Positions 1 to 7,398 of a DNA stretch of 12,988 nucleotides are shown piece by piece. The stretch covers positions 1 to 12,988 of the forward strand of contig JAABRW010000125.1 in assembly GCA_011390695.1 (NCBI GenBank). Reading direction: 5' to 3'. Both the position numbers and the translations under genes were made by a program. Origin of the DNA: Desulfotignum sp. (lineage in GTDB: Bacteria; Desulfobacterota; Desulfobacteria; Desulfobacterales; Desulfobacteraceae). The number at the start of each line of letters is the position of its first letter. Within the stretch, counting starts at the first letter, position 1. Below the pieces are notes generated by a model, which was not told the DNA's origin, searched no databases, and saw only the letters and a program-made list of their open reading frames with translations.

Positions 1-1341
1 AAGCTGTTTTTTGATGAACCGGGTGCTGGTGCCCAGGGTTTTTGCCACTGCCGGGATATCTCCCCGGGCCTGCTCCACCTTGCTTTTGACATATTCTTTT
101 TCAAAAGCGGCCCGGGCCTTATCCAGGTTGTTGATGGAAAACAAATGCCTGCGTTCCCCTGTTGCCGGGGCTTTCACCTGGGGATTATAAGGATTTGGCA
201 GGTCGGTGATATCGATGTGATTTCCCTTAACCATAATGGTCAGGCGTTCCACCAGGTTTTTGAGTTCTCTCACATTTCCCGGCCAGGTATAGCCGGCCAG
301 CAGATCCAGGGTCTGGGGTGAAATGGATTTTTTGGGGTCTGAAGACTGCCTTGCCAGTTTTTCCAGGAAGGTGTCCACCAGCAAAGGAATATCTTCTTTT
401 CTCTCCCGCAGGGGCGGGACATGGATGGGAATGACATTGAGTCGGAAAAACAGATCCTGACGGAAATTGCCGTTTTGTATTTCCACGGCAAGATCCTTGT
501 TGGTGGAGGCGATGATCCGTACGTCCATGTGGATGGTTCTGCCGCTGCCGATGCGCTGAAAAGTCTTGGATTCCAGGGCACGCAGAATTTTTGCCTGGGT
601 ATGGATGTTCATGTCACCGACCTCATCCAGAAACAAAGTGCCGCCGGAGGCCAGTTCGAATTTTCCCATGTTTTTGGACAGGGCACTGTCAAAAGCACCT
701 TTTTCATGGCCGAACAGTTCGCTGTCAATGGTTTCTTCGGGTATGGCCGCACAGTTGATAATGATAAAAGGTTCTTCCGGCCGCAAGCTGAACTGGTGGA
801 TGGTTCTGGCAACCATTTCCTTGCCGGTGCCGTTTTCTCCTGTGATGAGAATGGCGGCATCAGAAGGTGAGGCTGACATGACCTCCTGATATAGTTTTTG
901 TACTGCCGGACTGGTGCCGGTAATTGAATTTTTTTCAATGGTTTTTTTGCGCAGATAAAGATTTTCTTCTTCCAGTTTTCTGAAATTCAGGGCATTGTTG
1001 ATGGTGACCATGACCTTGTCAATGGACAGCGGTTTTTCCAGAAAATCATAGGCCCCGGATTTGGTGGCATCCACTGCCGATTCAATGGAACCGTGGCCGG
1101 TGATCATCACCACCGGAATGTTGGGAAAGCTTTTTTTGATTTCCTTTAAGGTTTCAATCCCATCCATCCCCGGCATCCAGATATCGAGCAGAACAATGTC
1201 AGGAGATTCGGCTTCAATTTTTTTTAATGCTTCATACCCGTTAAATGCATGCATGACTTCAAATCCGTCATCCGAAAGGATACCTTCAAGGGATTCTATG
1301 ATGGTGGATTCATCGTCAACAATTAAAACAGCCGGATACAT
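1..1341 (-). CDS. NtrX-like sigma-54-type response regulator (C-terminus cut by window edge)
   Basis: Reading frame open from ATG at 1341 to the window edge (447 codons, no stop). It encodes an N-terminal receiver domain (residues 1-120: acidic pair D9/D10, phospho-acceptor D53 in VLLDIWMPGMDG, K103 in FLEKPL). Next is an AAA+ sigma-54-interaction domain with Walker A GENGTGKE at 168-175, Walker B GGTLFLDE ending at D239/E240, and WPGNVREL near its end. From about residue 405 a Fis-type helix-turn-helix begins and is truncated; probably only a few residues are missing. It should be phosphorylated by the kinase encoded just upstream and control transcription. A GGAAA ribosome-binding site lies about 10 nt before the ATG. 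The usual GAFTGA sigma-54 contact loop reads GAFDSA (residues 215-220), so normal sigma-54 activation is doubtful. The adjacent NtrY-like kinase and DUF4390 gene favour NtrX over other NtrC-family members; the exact regulon cannot be inferred. Confidence 0.93.
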   Translation of the reverse strand, partial: MYPAVLIVDDESTIIESLEGILSDDGFEVMHAFNGYEALKKIEAESPDIVLLDIWMPGMDGIETLKEIKKSFPNIPVVMITGHGSIESAVDATKSGAYDFLEKPLSIDKVMVTINNALNFRKLEEENLYLRKKTIEKNSITGTSPAVQKLYQEVMSASPSDAAILITGENGTGKEMVARTIHQFSLRPEEPFIIINCAAIPEETIDSELFGHEKGAFDSALSKNMGKFELASGGTLFLDEVGDMNIHTQAKILRALESKTFQRIGSGRTIHMDVRIIASTNKDLAVEIQNGNFRQDLFFRLNVIPIHVPPLRERKEDIPLLVDTFLEKLARQSSDPKKSISPQTLDLLAGYTWPGNVRELKNLVERLTIMVKGNHIDITDLPNPYNPQVKAPATGERRHLFSINNLDKARAAFEKEYVKSKVEQARGDIPAVAKTLGTSTRFIKKQL

Positions 1342-1410
1342 AAAATAGTTTCCTTTCTTTTTACCCGGGATCGGTTGGTGTTGCTGGTGCTGTTTTCGGG
1401 CAAGGCAGAC

Positions 1411-3627
1411 TTAAGCAGCCGGAAGTTCAATTATGAATTTTGCACCTTGCGGCTGGTTGTCCTGCACCCGTATGACCCCGCTGTGGTCTGCAATAATGGA
1501 ATTTACAATGGCAAGCCCCAAGCCCATCCCGGTTTTCTTGGTGGAAAAATAGGGCTCGAACAGTTTGGTTTTTTCCTTGTCAGATATACCTTTCCCCGTA
1601 TCTGCAATTTCAATTCTCACAATTTTCAAAATAGTATCAAAAGAAACATCAATCGCAATGGCACCGTTCTTGTTCACCGCAGATACGGCATTGTCGATAA
1701 GATTGATAAATGCCTGTTTCATGTGCTGGTGATCCAGCCTGAGTGTGGGCAGATTTTCTTCAAATCTAGATGTGATCTCAACGTTTTCCAATCCTTCCCT
1801 GTACAGGGCAATGGTTTCCAGAATAATATTTTCAATTCTTGCCCGGGTGAAATTCACATCCGGAAATTTGGCAAAGGTGGAGAATTGGTTGACCAGATTC
1901 CGAATCAGGTCCACATGCTCCACTATGGTATCGGCACAACTGGTAAAAACCTCGTCATTGATTTCTTTGCCGTATTTGCGTTTGAGGCGCTGGGCTGATA
2001 ATTTTATGGGGGTAAGGGGATTTTTCACCTCATGGGCGATGCGGCGGGCCACTTCCCGCCATGCTGCCATGCGCTGGGCTTTTTCCAGTTCAGTGACATC
2101 ATCGAACACCAGCACTGCCCCGATGTGGTGACCTGCATGATCTTTCAGGGTGCTGTAGTGGAGGGAAAAATGCTTGGGAGTCCCTGACACTGTGGCAGAT
2201 ATGGGTATCTGCATATAATGCTGACCGGCAGCAGCCTGTTCGTGGAGCTTGTCAGCCATCTGGAGATATTCGCCTGTGAGGATCTGCCTGAAGTTACAGC
2301 CGATGATATTCCGGTTTTTGATGGCCAGCATGGATTCCGCAGATTTGTTGATGGTGGTGATGACCCCTGTGTCATTTATGGAGACAACGCCGGCGGAGAT
2401 ATTTTGTAAGACGATTTCAATGTACTGTCTGCTTTTTTCCAGTTCTGCGTTCTGCTGTTTCAGCATTTCCCTGGACAGGGCAATCTGTTCTCTGCCGGCA
2501 GCCAGCTGGGCGGTCATGGAATTGAATGACTTGATAAGGGTACCGATTTCATCATCTGTTTCAAAATCAATCTGGTATTTGAGGTCTCCTTCAGAAATCC
2601 GCCGGGTGCCTTCGGCAAATTTCATAATGGGAACAGTAATGGATTTGGCCAGCTGAAATCCGAACCAGATGGCGCAGAAAACAACCAGCAGGGCCACGAT
2701 GGACAAGGCAATATAATAGGAAATCTGGGCCGGTTTTTTGGTGAGTTTCAGCTGATGGTATTCTTCCATGCCATCTAAAATAGCGGTGAGATTTTCTGAC
2801 AGATCCCTGGATATCAGGGTAGTTACTACAATATAGCCCAATACTTTATCCGGTGACGTATCAAAGGGAATGGTGGACACGGTGCGCAAAAACTCCCCCT
2901 GATCGATGGGCTGATAAATAGTGGTGGTGACTTTTTCCCCTGACATTTTGTTTAAATCCGAAGTGGTAAGCAGTCCGAAATAAAGGGGTTCCAGTTCATT
3001 GGCCAGAGACAGACTCACCCGTTTGGCATCCGGGGTGTAGACCTCTACGGCATGGCGGTTGAATGCGCGCTGGATAACCTGGGTATAGCGGTTAAGTTCA
3101 TTGTGGTTTTCTTTTTCCAGCAGTTTTCTGGAATCGATTTGAAAAGCAGCACGCCTGGCGAAAAAAACATCTTTTTCTTCAATATAGTTATATAGTTTTT
3201 GTCCCACAGCCAGAGAGTTTTCCAGGGTCTGTTCCACTGGTGCATTGAACCAGAATGCAATGGAGGTGGAAATAAACTGAATGGAGAAAAAAAACAATAC
3301 CGTGGTGGGGACCAGAGCCAGAATCACAAAAGAGGTGATCAGCCGGGTTTTCAGCTTGGAACCGAAAACATTTTTTTTTTTTTCGTAATACAGTTTTGCC
3401 AGGTTCCGGAAAACCAGCAGCAGTAATGTTAAAAGCAAAAGCAGGTTGATATTGATGAGAATAAACATCAAAACGGTACTGGAAAGCGGAAAATCCGTAC
3501 CAAAGGGCGTAATCCGTGTTTCAATCAGTGTAAGGAAAGCCACTGCCACCAGAATGGCAAGGATGAAAAACCCTTCTTTTTTCCGGCGGGAGCGTTTTTG
3601 TTTTGCATTTTCCACGGCATCTGTCAT
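1411..3627 (-). CDS. NtrY-like membrane sensor histidine kinase (HAMP-PAS-HisKA-HATPase)
   Basis: The protein has 738 residues. Hydrophobic segments at about 20-38, 50-73, 97-120 and 302-326 give four membrane spans, with an extracytoplasmic sensor region between spans 3 and 4. A HAMP linker (about 328-380) follows, then a coiled stretch, a PAS domain (about 400-510), and HisKA with phospho-accepting H532 in the motif RIAHEVKNPLTPIKLS. The ATPase domain shows an N box (INLIDNAV, around N646), G1 box DTGKG (676-680), F box FEPYFSTK and G2 box GMGLGLAI (700-707), so all catalytic elements are present. This order is that of NtrY. The NtrX-like regulator gene begins 69 nt downstream and a DUF4390 gene ends 29 nt upstream. 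No strong Shine-Dalgarno precedes the ATG, suggesting coupling to the upstream gene. A run of 13 A residues in the coding strand (3371-3383) between spans 2 and 3 is unusual. The signal sensed is unknown. Confidence 0.93.
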   Translation of the reverse strand: MTDAVENAKQKRSRRKKEGFFILAILVAVAFLTLIETRITPFGTDFPLSSTVLMFILININLLLLLTLLLLVFRNLAKLYYEKKKNVFGSKLKTRLITSFVILALVPTTVLFFFSIQFISTSIAFWFNAPVEQTLENSLAVGQKLYNYIEEKDVFFARRAAFQIDSRKLLEKENHNELNRYTQVIQRAFNRHAVEVYTPDAKRVSLSLANELEPLYFGLLTTSDLNKMSGEKVTTTIYQPIDQGEFLRTVSTIPFDTSPDKVLGYIVVTTLISRDLSENLTAILDGMEEYHQLKLTKKPAQISYYIALSIVALLVVFCAIWFGFQLAKSITVPIMKFAEGTRRISEGDLKYQIDFETDDEIGTLIKSFNSMTAQLAAGREQIALSREMLKQQNAELEKSRQYIEIVLQNISAGVVSINDTGVITTINKSAESMLAIKNRNIIGCNFRQILTGEYLQMADKLHEQAAAGQHYMQIPISATVSGTPKHFSLHYSTLKDHAGHHIGAVLVFDDVTELEKAQRMAAWREVARRIAHEVKNPLTPIKLSAQRLKRKYGKEINDEVFTSCADTIVEHVDLIRNLVNQFSTFAKFPDVNFTRARIENIILETIALYREGLENVEITSRFEENLPTLRLDHQHMKQAFINLIDNAVSAVNKNGAIAIDVSFDTILKIVRIEIADTGKGISDKEKTKLFEPYFSTKKTGMGLGLAIVNSIIADHSGVIRVQDNQPQGAKFIIELPAA
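3371..3383 (-). repeat. Homopolymer tract, 13 consecutive A on the coding strand
   Basis: The plus strand has 13 T in a row, read on the minus strand as codons GAA AAA AAA AAA AAT (E-K-K-K-N) in the histidine kinase gene. Loss of one A would give a stop seven codons later (M-F-S-V-P-S-stop after KKK). Gain of one A would also leave the frame, ending after about 60 residues. Both would remove the HAMP, PAS and kinase domains. Confidence 0.9.
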
Positions 3628-3656
3628 GTGGCAGCCAAAGGTAGAGACAATTATGG

Positions 3657-4247
3657 TTAATATGTAAAATTAATCAGGTACCAGTCTGTTTCAACATCCC
3701 AGAAAGATACGAAAAAGAAAACATAATGAAGGGAGAAAGGAAGGGTGACCCTGGCCAGCTTGGCTTTTATCCTGATCTGGTATTTTTCTCCTTTTACCAG
3801 ATGTTTGAGTGCAATTACCGCAAGATTGTCAATATTTGTCATCCAGGTTTTGGCTTCTTCAAAGGATTGTGTAACAGAAGGTTTTTCATCTTTCCAGGGG
3901 CGGACAACCGCATATTCCTGTTTCAATGAGTTGTATTTTATGCTGGATGTGATTTCAATGTCAGCTATTTTTTTGTCCACCCAGGTATCACTGGTCTTAT
4001 ACAAAGATATATAAAAAGAAAAGGTTGTGGGAATACCGTTTTGTACCGCCCGGGTGATCTTTTCCGTAAATGCATTTTTTATTTCAAAATAGGTGAGCAG
4101 GTCGTCCCGGGTGTTGGCCAGCTTGATGTTGGTTAAAACCGGGTCACTGTCCGCCTGGACAATGACCGGTGTACATACTTGAAAAAAGCCGATGAAAATT
4201 AGAAAAATGCAGGCCTGTTTTGCATGCTGCAGCATTTTTGTTGTCAT
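3657..4247 (-). CDS. DUF4390 family exported or membrane-anchored protein
   Basis: The protein has 196 residues. It starts with a short positively charged stretch and a hydrophobic core (about residues 12-31, ending VIVQADS), which reads as a signal peptide or N-terminal anchor, so it should act in the periplasm or at the envelope. The rest is a beta-rich single domain with a hydrophobic aromatic patch near the C-terminus (YVFFFVSFWDVETDWYL), which I recognise as the DUF4390 pattern. Biochemical function is unknown. From memory, DUF4390 genes sit directly upstream of ntrY in other proteobacteria too, for example between rsmB and ntrYX in betaproteobacteria. That makes it a candidate partner or accessory sensor for the kinase. 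Its ATG overlaps the lpxC stop codon (ATGA), indicating translational coupling. Family call moderately sure; export is inferred from the N-terminus only. Confidence 0.82.
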   Translation of the reverse strand: MTTKMLQHAKQACIFLIFIGFFQVCTPVIVQADSDPVLTNIKLANTRDDLLTYFEIKNAFTEKITRAVQNGIPTTFSFYISLYKTSDTWVDKKIADIEITSSIKYNSLKQEYAVVRPWKDEKPSVTQSFEEAKTWMTNIDNLAVIALKHLVKGEKYQIRIKAKLARVTLPFSLHYVFFFVSFWDVETDWYLINFTY

Positions 4248-5131
4248 GTTTCAATATCCAGTTCCATGGTTGCAGGCCCGGTTTCCCATGCATCTTTGTT
4301 GTCTAGCAGTTTTTTTATGAACATGTGGTTCAGGGTATGGCCCGATTTATGGGTAATAATATGGCCCTGAATGGGCATCCCCAGCAGGGAAAAATCCCCC
4401 AGGCTGTCCAGCAGTTTGTGCCGGACAAATTCATCCGGATAGCGCAGTCCTTCCGGATTCAAGATTCTATCTTTATCAATCACAATGGCGTTGTCAAGAC
4501 TTCCGCCCTTTCCCAGACTGAATTTTTTCAATAATTCAAGGTCCTGGATAAACCCAAAGGTTCTGGCATGGCTGATCTCTTTTTCAAAATTATTTTTTGC
4601 CCGGTCAAAGGTTAGGCTTTGCTTTCCAATAAAACACCGGTCAAAATCAATGGAACAGGTGATTTTAAAACAGGGGGCCGGTTGGACCTCCACAAATTTG
4701 TCCTGATCCTGCACCCGGATGGGTTTTTTTACAATAATAAAATGTCTGGGCAGGCGCTGGGCCACGATACCGGCTGCGGTAAACGCCCGGGTGAATTCTT
4801 TTGCACTGCCGTCCATGATGGGCATTTCATATTCATCCATTTCCACCAGGGCATTGTCGATCCCAAGCCCGGCAAAGCTTGCCATAAGGTGTTCTATGGT
4901 GGAGACAATGGCACCGTTTATCCCCAAAACCGTTGCCAGGCTGGTATCTACCACACGTTTGAAAAGGGCCGGTATCTCCTGGGTTCCGGGCAGATCCACC
5001 CGCCGGAATTTGATCCCGTGGTTTTCCATGGCCGGTTTTACCATGATATTGTTTTTTTTCCCTGAATGGACCCCGGTCCCGGACAGGGCAACATTCTGTG
5101 CCAGGGTTTGCTGCCTGAAGGCTGTATCCAT
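4244..5131 (-). CDS. lpxC: UDP-3-O-acyl-N-acetylglucosamine deacetylase
   Basis: LpxC is the zinc-dependent cytoplasmic deacetylase that catalyses the committed step of lipid A synthesis, removing acetate from UDP-3-O-acyl-GlcNAc. The protein has 295 residues, close to the usual 300-305. Key positions match the E. coli enzyme: zinc ligand H81 and catalytic E80 in STIEHLMASF, H238 and D242 in VRHKLLDSLGD, and the second active-site His H265 in HKSGHTLNH. The N-terminus (QQTLAQNVALSGTGVHSGK) matches the normal LpxC start, supporting the ATG at 5131. It is first in a minus-strand operon with DUF4390 and the NtrYX-like pair, an unusual context since lpxC is often in the cell-division cluster. Presence of the gene shows a lipopolysaccharide-type outer membrane. 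A candidate promoter lies 44-72 nt upstream. Confidence 0.97.
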   Translation of the reverse strand: MDTAFRQQTLAQNVALSGTGVHSGKKNNIMVKPAMENHGIKFRRVDLPGTQEIPALFKRVVDTSLATVLGINGAIVSTIEHLMASFAGLGIDNALVEMDEYEMPIMDGSAKEFTRAFTAAGIVAQRLPRHFIIVKKPIRVQDQDKFVEVQPAPCFKITCSIDFDRCFIGKQSLTFDRAKNNFEKEISHARTFGFIQDLELLKKFSLGKGGSLDNAIVIDKDRILNPEGLRYPDEFVRHKLLDSLGDFSLLGMPIQGHIITHKSGHTLNHMFIKKLLDNKDAWETGPATMELDIET

Positions 5132-5174
5132 AAGTGCTTTCTTAAAATATTAAGGTCTGTGAAAATGTGGGCTA

Positions 5175-5203
5175 TATATACCTGATTTTAATAAACAAAG
5201 CAA
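5175..5203 (-). promoter_or_regulatory. Candidate sigma-70-type promoter for the lpxC operon
   Basis: On the minus strand, TTGCTT (5203-5198) and TATATA (5180-5175) are separated by exactly 17 nt of AT-rich sequence. Transcription would begin near 5168, giving a leader of about 37 nt before the lpxC ATG, with a weak AAGAAAG ribosome-binding site. Both hexamers are imperfect and the region is AT-rich, so this is a pattern match only. Confidence 0.35.
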
Positions 5204-5221
5204 AACAAATAAGAAATTTCT

Positions 5222-5249
5222 TTGGTTCAGGAGCAAATTTTGATAAATA
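5222..5249 (+). promoter_or_regulatory. Candidate promoter for the comM-like gene
   Basis: TTGGTT (5222-5227), a 16-nt spacer and TAAATA (5244-5249) would start transcription near 5256 and keep the AAAGGTG ribosome-binding site at 5269-5275. A better-matching pair, TTGATA (5240-5245) with TAAAAT (5262-5267), would start inside that site and leave almost no leader, so it is less likely. Weak evidence in an AT-rich spacer. Confidence 0.2.
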
Positions 5250-5279
5250 CGGATAAACTGATAAAATTAAAGGTGATTT

Positions 5280-6812
5280 GTGATCGCAAAAACAAGCTCC
5301 TGTTCCCTTAACGGGATTGACGCTTTTGTGGTGGATGTGGAAGCGGATATTTCCATGGGACTGCCGGTTTTTCAGATGGTGGGCCTGGCCGAAGCCTCTG
5401 TCAGGGAAAGCAAGGAACGGGTGCGGGCTGCGGTGAACAATTCCGGTTACAGTTTTCCCATGGACCGGGTGGTGGTGAACCTGGCCCCGGCAGATGTGCA
5501 AAAGACCGGCTCAGGGTTGGATCTGCCGGTGGCTCTAGCCATACTTGCCGCCTCGGGGCTTGTTCCGGCCGATGGGATGGTGCCTTATTTACTCTCTGGT
5601 GAATTATCCCTTGATGGCCGGGTCAAACCGGTACGCGGCATACTGCCGTTGGCACTGACAGCCCGGGAACAGGGGTTCAAGGGCGTGCTTGTACCGGCAA
5701 AAAATGCAGATGAGGCTGCCATGGTGGAAGGGCTTGACGTACTGGGAGTTACCAGTTTGAGTCAAGTGGTGGATTTTTTTGCCGGGCATACAGCAATTGT
5801 CCCTTTTGCGCGGGATAAAAAATTTATGCAAAAAGCCTTTGCCAGGGGTTCGGATGTGGATCTGTCTGATGTACAGGGCCAGGCACATGCCAAACGTGCC
5901 CTGGAAATAGCCGCTGCCGGCGGGCATCATCTGATGATGACCGGCCCTCCCGGATCCGGCAAAAGTATGCTGGCCAAGCGGCTGGCTACTATTTTGCCCT
6001 TTCCTTCCTTTGAGGAACTCCTGGAAGTGGCACGCATTTATTCTGTGGTGGGGGGATTGGAAACCTGGAAAAAAGAGTCCGCAAGCCGGCCTTTCAGGGC
6101 CCCGCATCATACCATTTCAGATGCAGGGCTTGTGGGCGGCGGTGCCAGACCGCTTCCCGGTGAGATCAGCCTGGCCCATCACGGGGTCCTGTTTATGGAT
6201 GAATTGCCTGAGTTTAAAAAAAACGTACTGGAAGTGCTGCGACAACCCCTTGAAGACGGAAAAGTGACCATTGCGCGGGCAGGTATCAAAGCAGTTTTCC
6301 CCTGCCAGTTCATGCTGGTGGCAGCCATGAATCCCTGCCCCTGCGGATATCTGTCTGAGCCCGGCAATACCTGCACCTGCAGCCACACCAGGATTCAGGC
6401 CTACCGGTCGAAAATATCAGGTCCTCTGGTGGACCGGCTGGATATTCAGGTGGAAGTACCCCGGGTTGAATTCAGCGCACTTGTTAATCCCAAGAAATCT
6501 GAAAAATCCCTGGCTGTCCGCCACCGGGTGGAAAAATCCCGGCAGATACAAATCCAGCGTTTTGCCTCGGCACCAATTTTTTGCAACGCCCGCATGGGCA
6601 GTCAGGATGTTCACCATTACTGCCATGTGGATAAAGATGGAGAACGTTTACTGGCACAGGCATCAGATAACCTGATGCTCTCCGCCCGGGCATGTCATTC
6701 CATTTTAAAAGTGGCCCGGACCATTGCCGATCTTGACGATTGTCCGGATATACAAAGCGGACATGTGGCAGAGGCTGTCCAGTACCGGGGGTTTGACCGG
6801 GGGCTGTTTTAG
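5280..6812 (+). CDS. comM: YifB/ComM family AAA+ ATPase (Mg chelatase-like)
   Basis: The protein has 510 residues, the normal length for ComM/YifB. The N-terminal part (about 1-170) is the Lon-protease-like fold typical of the family, with the hallmark GLPVFQMVGLAEASVRESKER and a conserved GSGLDLPVA segment. The AAA+ core follows: Walker A GPPGSGKS at 222-229, RAPHHTISDAGLVGGG at 273-288, Walker B LFMDE at 304-308, a cysteine motif with C353, C355, C365 and C367, and the arginine-containing DRLDIQVEV near 385-393. In naturally competent bacteria ComM is a hexameric helicase that extends D-loops during integration of transformed DNA. The family also occurs widely in species not known to be competent, so the role here is not proven. 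GTG at 5280 was chosen because AAAGGTG lies 4-10 nt upstream and the N-terminus aligns with the family. It is divergent from lpxC and appears monocistronic. Confidence 0.93.
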   Translation: MIAKTSSCSLNGIDAFVVDVEADISMGLPVFQMVGLAEASVRESKERVRAAVNNSGYSFPMDRVVVNLAPADVQKTGSGLDLPVALAILAASGLVPADGMVPYLLSGELSLDGRVKPVRGILPLALTAREQGFKGVLVPAKNADEAAMVEGLDVLGVTSLSQVVDFFAGHTAIVPFARDKKFMQKAFARGSDVDLSDVQGQAHAKRALEIAAAGGHHLMMTGPPGSGKSMLAKRLATILPFPSFEELLEVARIYSVVGGLETWKKESASRPFRAPHHTISDAGLVGGGARPLPGEISLAHHGVLFMDELPEFKKNVLEVLRQPLEDGKVTIARAGIKAVFPCQFMLVAAMNPCPCGYLSEPGNTCTCSHTRIQAYRSKISGPLVDRLDIQVEVPRVEFSALVNPKKSEKSLAVRHRVEKSRQIQIQRFASAPIFCNARMGSQDVHHYCHVDKDGERLLAQASDNLMLSARACHSILKVARTIADLDDCPDIQSGHVAEAVQYRGFDRGLF

Positions 6813-7073
6813 CTGCATTGCATATTTGTTTAAAATCCTTAAAAAAAGCAGGCAGACAGCCAAATGATCAAAAAAGACCTCAAAGCTATCCTGGAGTGAA
6901 AAAGAAAAATGGGATAAGTCACGAGGTTTTTCTTGCCAAACAGATTCGTTATATTATACATACCGATAAAGGCATAGCCATATGACGGCTGCAATAAAGC
7001 TATAAACAGAAATCTGCAGCAGTCTGGTCTGCTTTAAAAACGAAACCACAAGCCAAATTGAGAGGTGCCATCC
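6813..7073 (+). other. AT-rich non-coding gap between comM and the ior cluster
   Basis: No convincing gene was found in these 261 nt. The region holds a candidate promoter (6933-6960), a 12-codon open frame at 6864-6899 with no aromatic codons, and a weak 5-bp hairpin at 7018-7033 followed by TTAAAAA. No strong terminator for comM and no recognised riboswitch were seen. Confidence 0.6.
6933..6960 (+). promoter_or_regulatory. Candidate promoter for the ior-aroQ-mqnB cluster
   Basis: TTGCCA (6933-6938, five of six consensus bases) is followed after 16 nt by TATACA (6955-6960). Transcription would start near 6967, leaving a leader of about 107 nt before the small His-rich gene. The downstream genes are closely packed and this is the first sizeable gap upstream of them. 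The minus-10 match is partial. Confidence 0.3.
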
Positions 7074-7373
7074 ATGTGCAACCACAGCCATGATCATTCC
7101 CATCACCATTACCCTGAAATTGTTCAGATTATGCCGGTATCCACCCCGCTTTTCGCCGTGTACCAGTCAGCACAGCCATCAGCATTTGCCGTTGAAACCG
7201 GAAAATCCAATATCAGCCTGATACCGGTGCTGTTCATGGGGTTGATCCGCCATGGGGAAAAAAGCATGGTGGAAGGATTTTTTGCTTCCGGTGCCATACA
7301 GTCGTGCGAAGATCTTGACGGTTTCAAGGGATATGCTGCTTCCCTTGAAACTGCGGAAAAGCTATACGCGTAA
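7074..7373 (+). CDS. Small His-rich N-terminus protein of unknown function
   Basis: The predicted protein has 99 residues. The ATG at 7074 is preferred over an in-frame GTG at 7065 because GAGAGG (7060-7065) sits 8 nt before the ATG and would be part of the GTG start itself. The first 12 residues are rich in His with one Cys (MCNHSHDHSHHH, six His), a typical metal-binding tail as in some nickel, cobalt or zinc handling proteins. The remainder is a compact, mixed sequence (IPVLFMGLIRHGEK, then VEGFFASGAIQSCEDLDGFKGYA) with no signal peptide or clear membrane span. I do not recognise the family. It ends 25 nt before iorA and is probably co-transcribed with it, so a link to the oxidoreductase or to metal supply is possible but only inferred from position. 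It is real rather than chance in my view because of its good ribosome-binding site and spacing. Confidence 0.72.
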   Translation: MCNHSHDHSHHHYPEIVQIMPVSTPLFAVYQSAQPSAFAVETGKSNISLIPVLFMGLIRHGEKSMVEGFFASGAIQSCEDLDGFKGYAASLETAEKLYA

Positions 7374-7387
7374 TCCACGCCAAAAAC

Positions 7388-7394
7388 AAGGAGG
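7388..7394 (+). promoter_or_regulatory. Ribosome-binding site that fixes the iorA start
   Basis: A perfect AAGGAGG lies 4 nt before the ATG at 7399. The frame is open further upstream to 7252, but that extension overlaps the small His-rich gene and lacks family similarity, so 7399 is the start. Confidence 0.85.
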
Positions 7395-7398
7395 ACCA

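Noticed and set aside
1375..1998. Plus-strand open frame (207 codons) under the histidine kinase C-terminus
   Set aside because: The opposite strand encodes the conserved H, N, G1, F and G2 boxes; this frame is a by-product.
5240..5267. TTGATA-N16-TAAAAT promoter-like pair before comM
   Set aside because: Hexamers match well, but transcription would begin inside or after the ribosome-binding site, leaving about five nt of leader; likely chance in AT-rich DNA.
5280..6812. Magnesium chelatase subunit (BchI/ChlI) for the ComM-like gene
   Set aside because: The Lon-like N-terminal domain and the MNPCPCG cysteine motif are those of YifB/ComM, and no bchD/bchH partners are present.
6864..6899. 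Short leader-peptide-like frame MIKKDLKAILE
   Set aside because: No clear ribosome-binding site, no run of aromatic codons that would suggest attenuation, and no adjacent strong hairpins.
7018..7035. Possible terminator hairpin AGCAG-TCTGGT-CTGCT before the His-rich gene
   Set aside because: Only five base pairs and no T run (followed by TTAAAAA); too weak to call.
7252..7398. N-terminal extension of iorA from 7252
   Set aside because: It overlaps the small upstream gene, resembles no IorA N-terminus, and the perfect AAGGAGG before 7399 fixes a later start.
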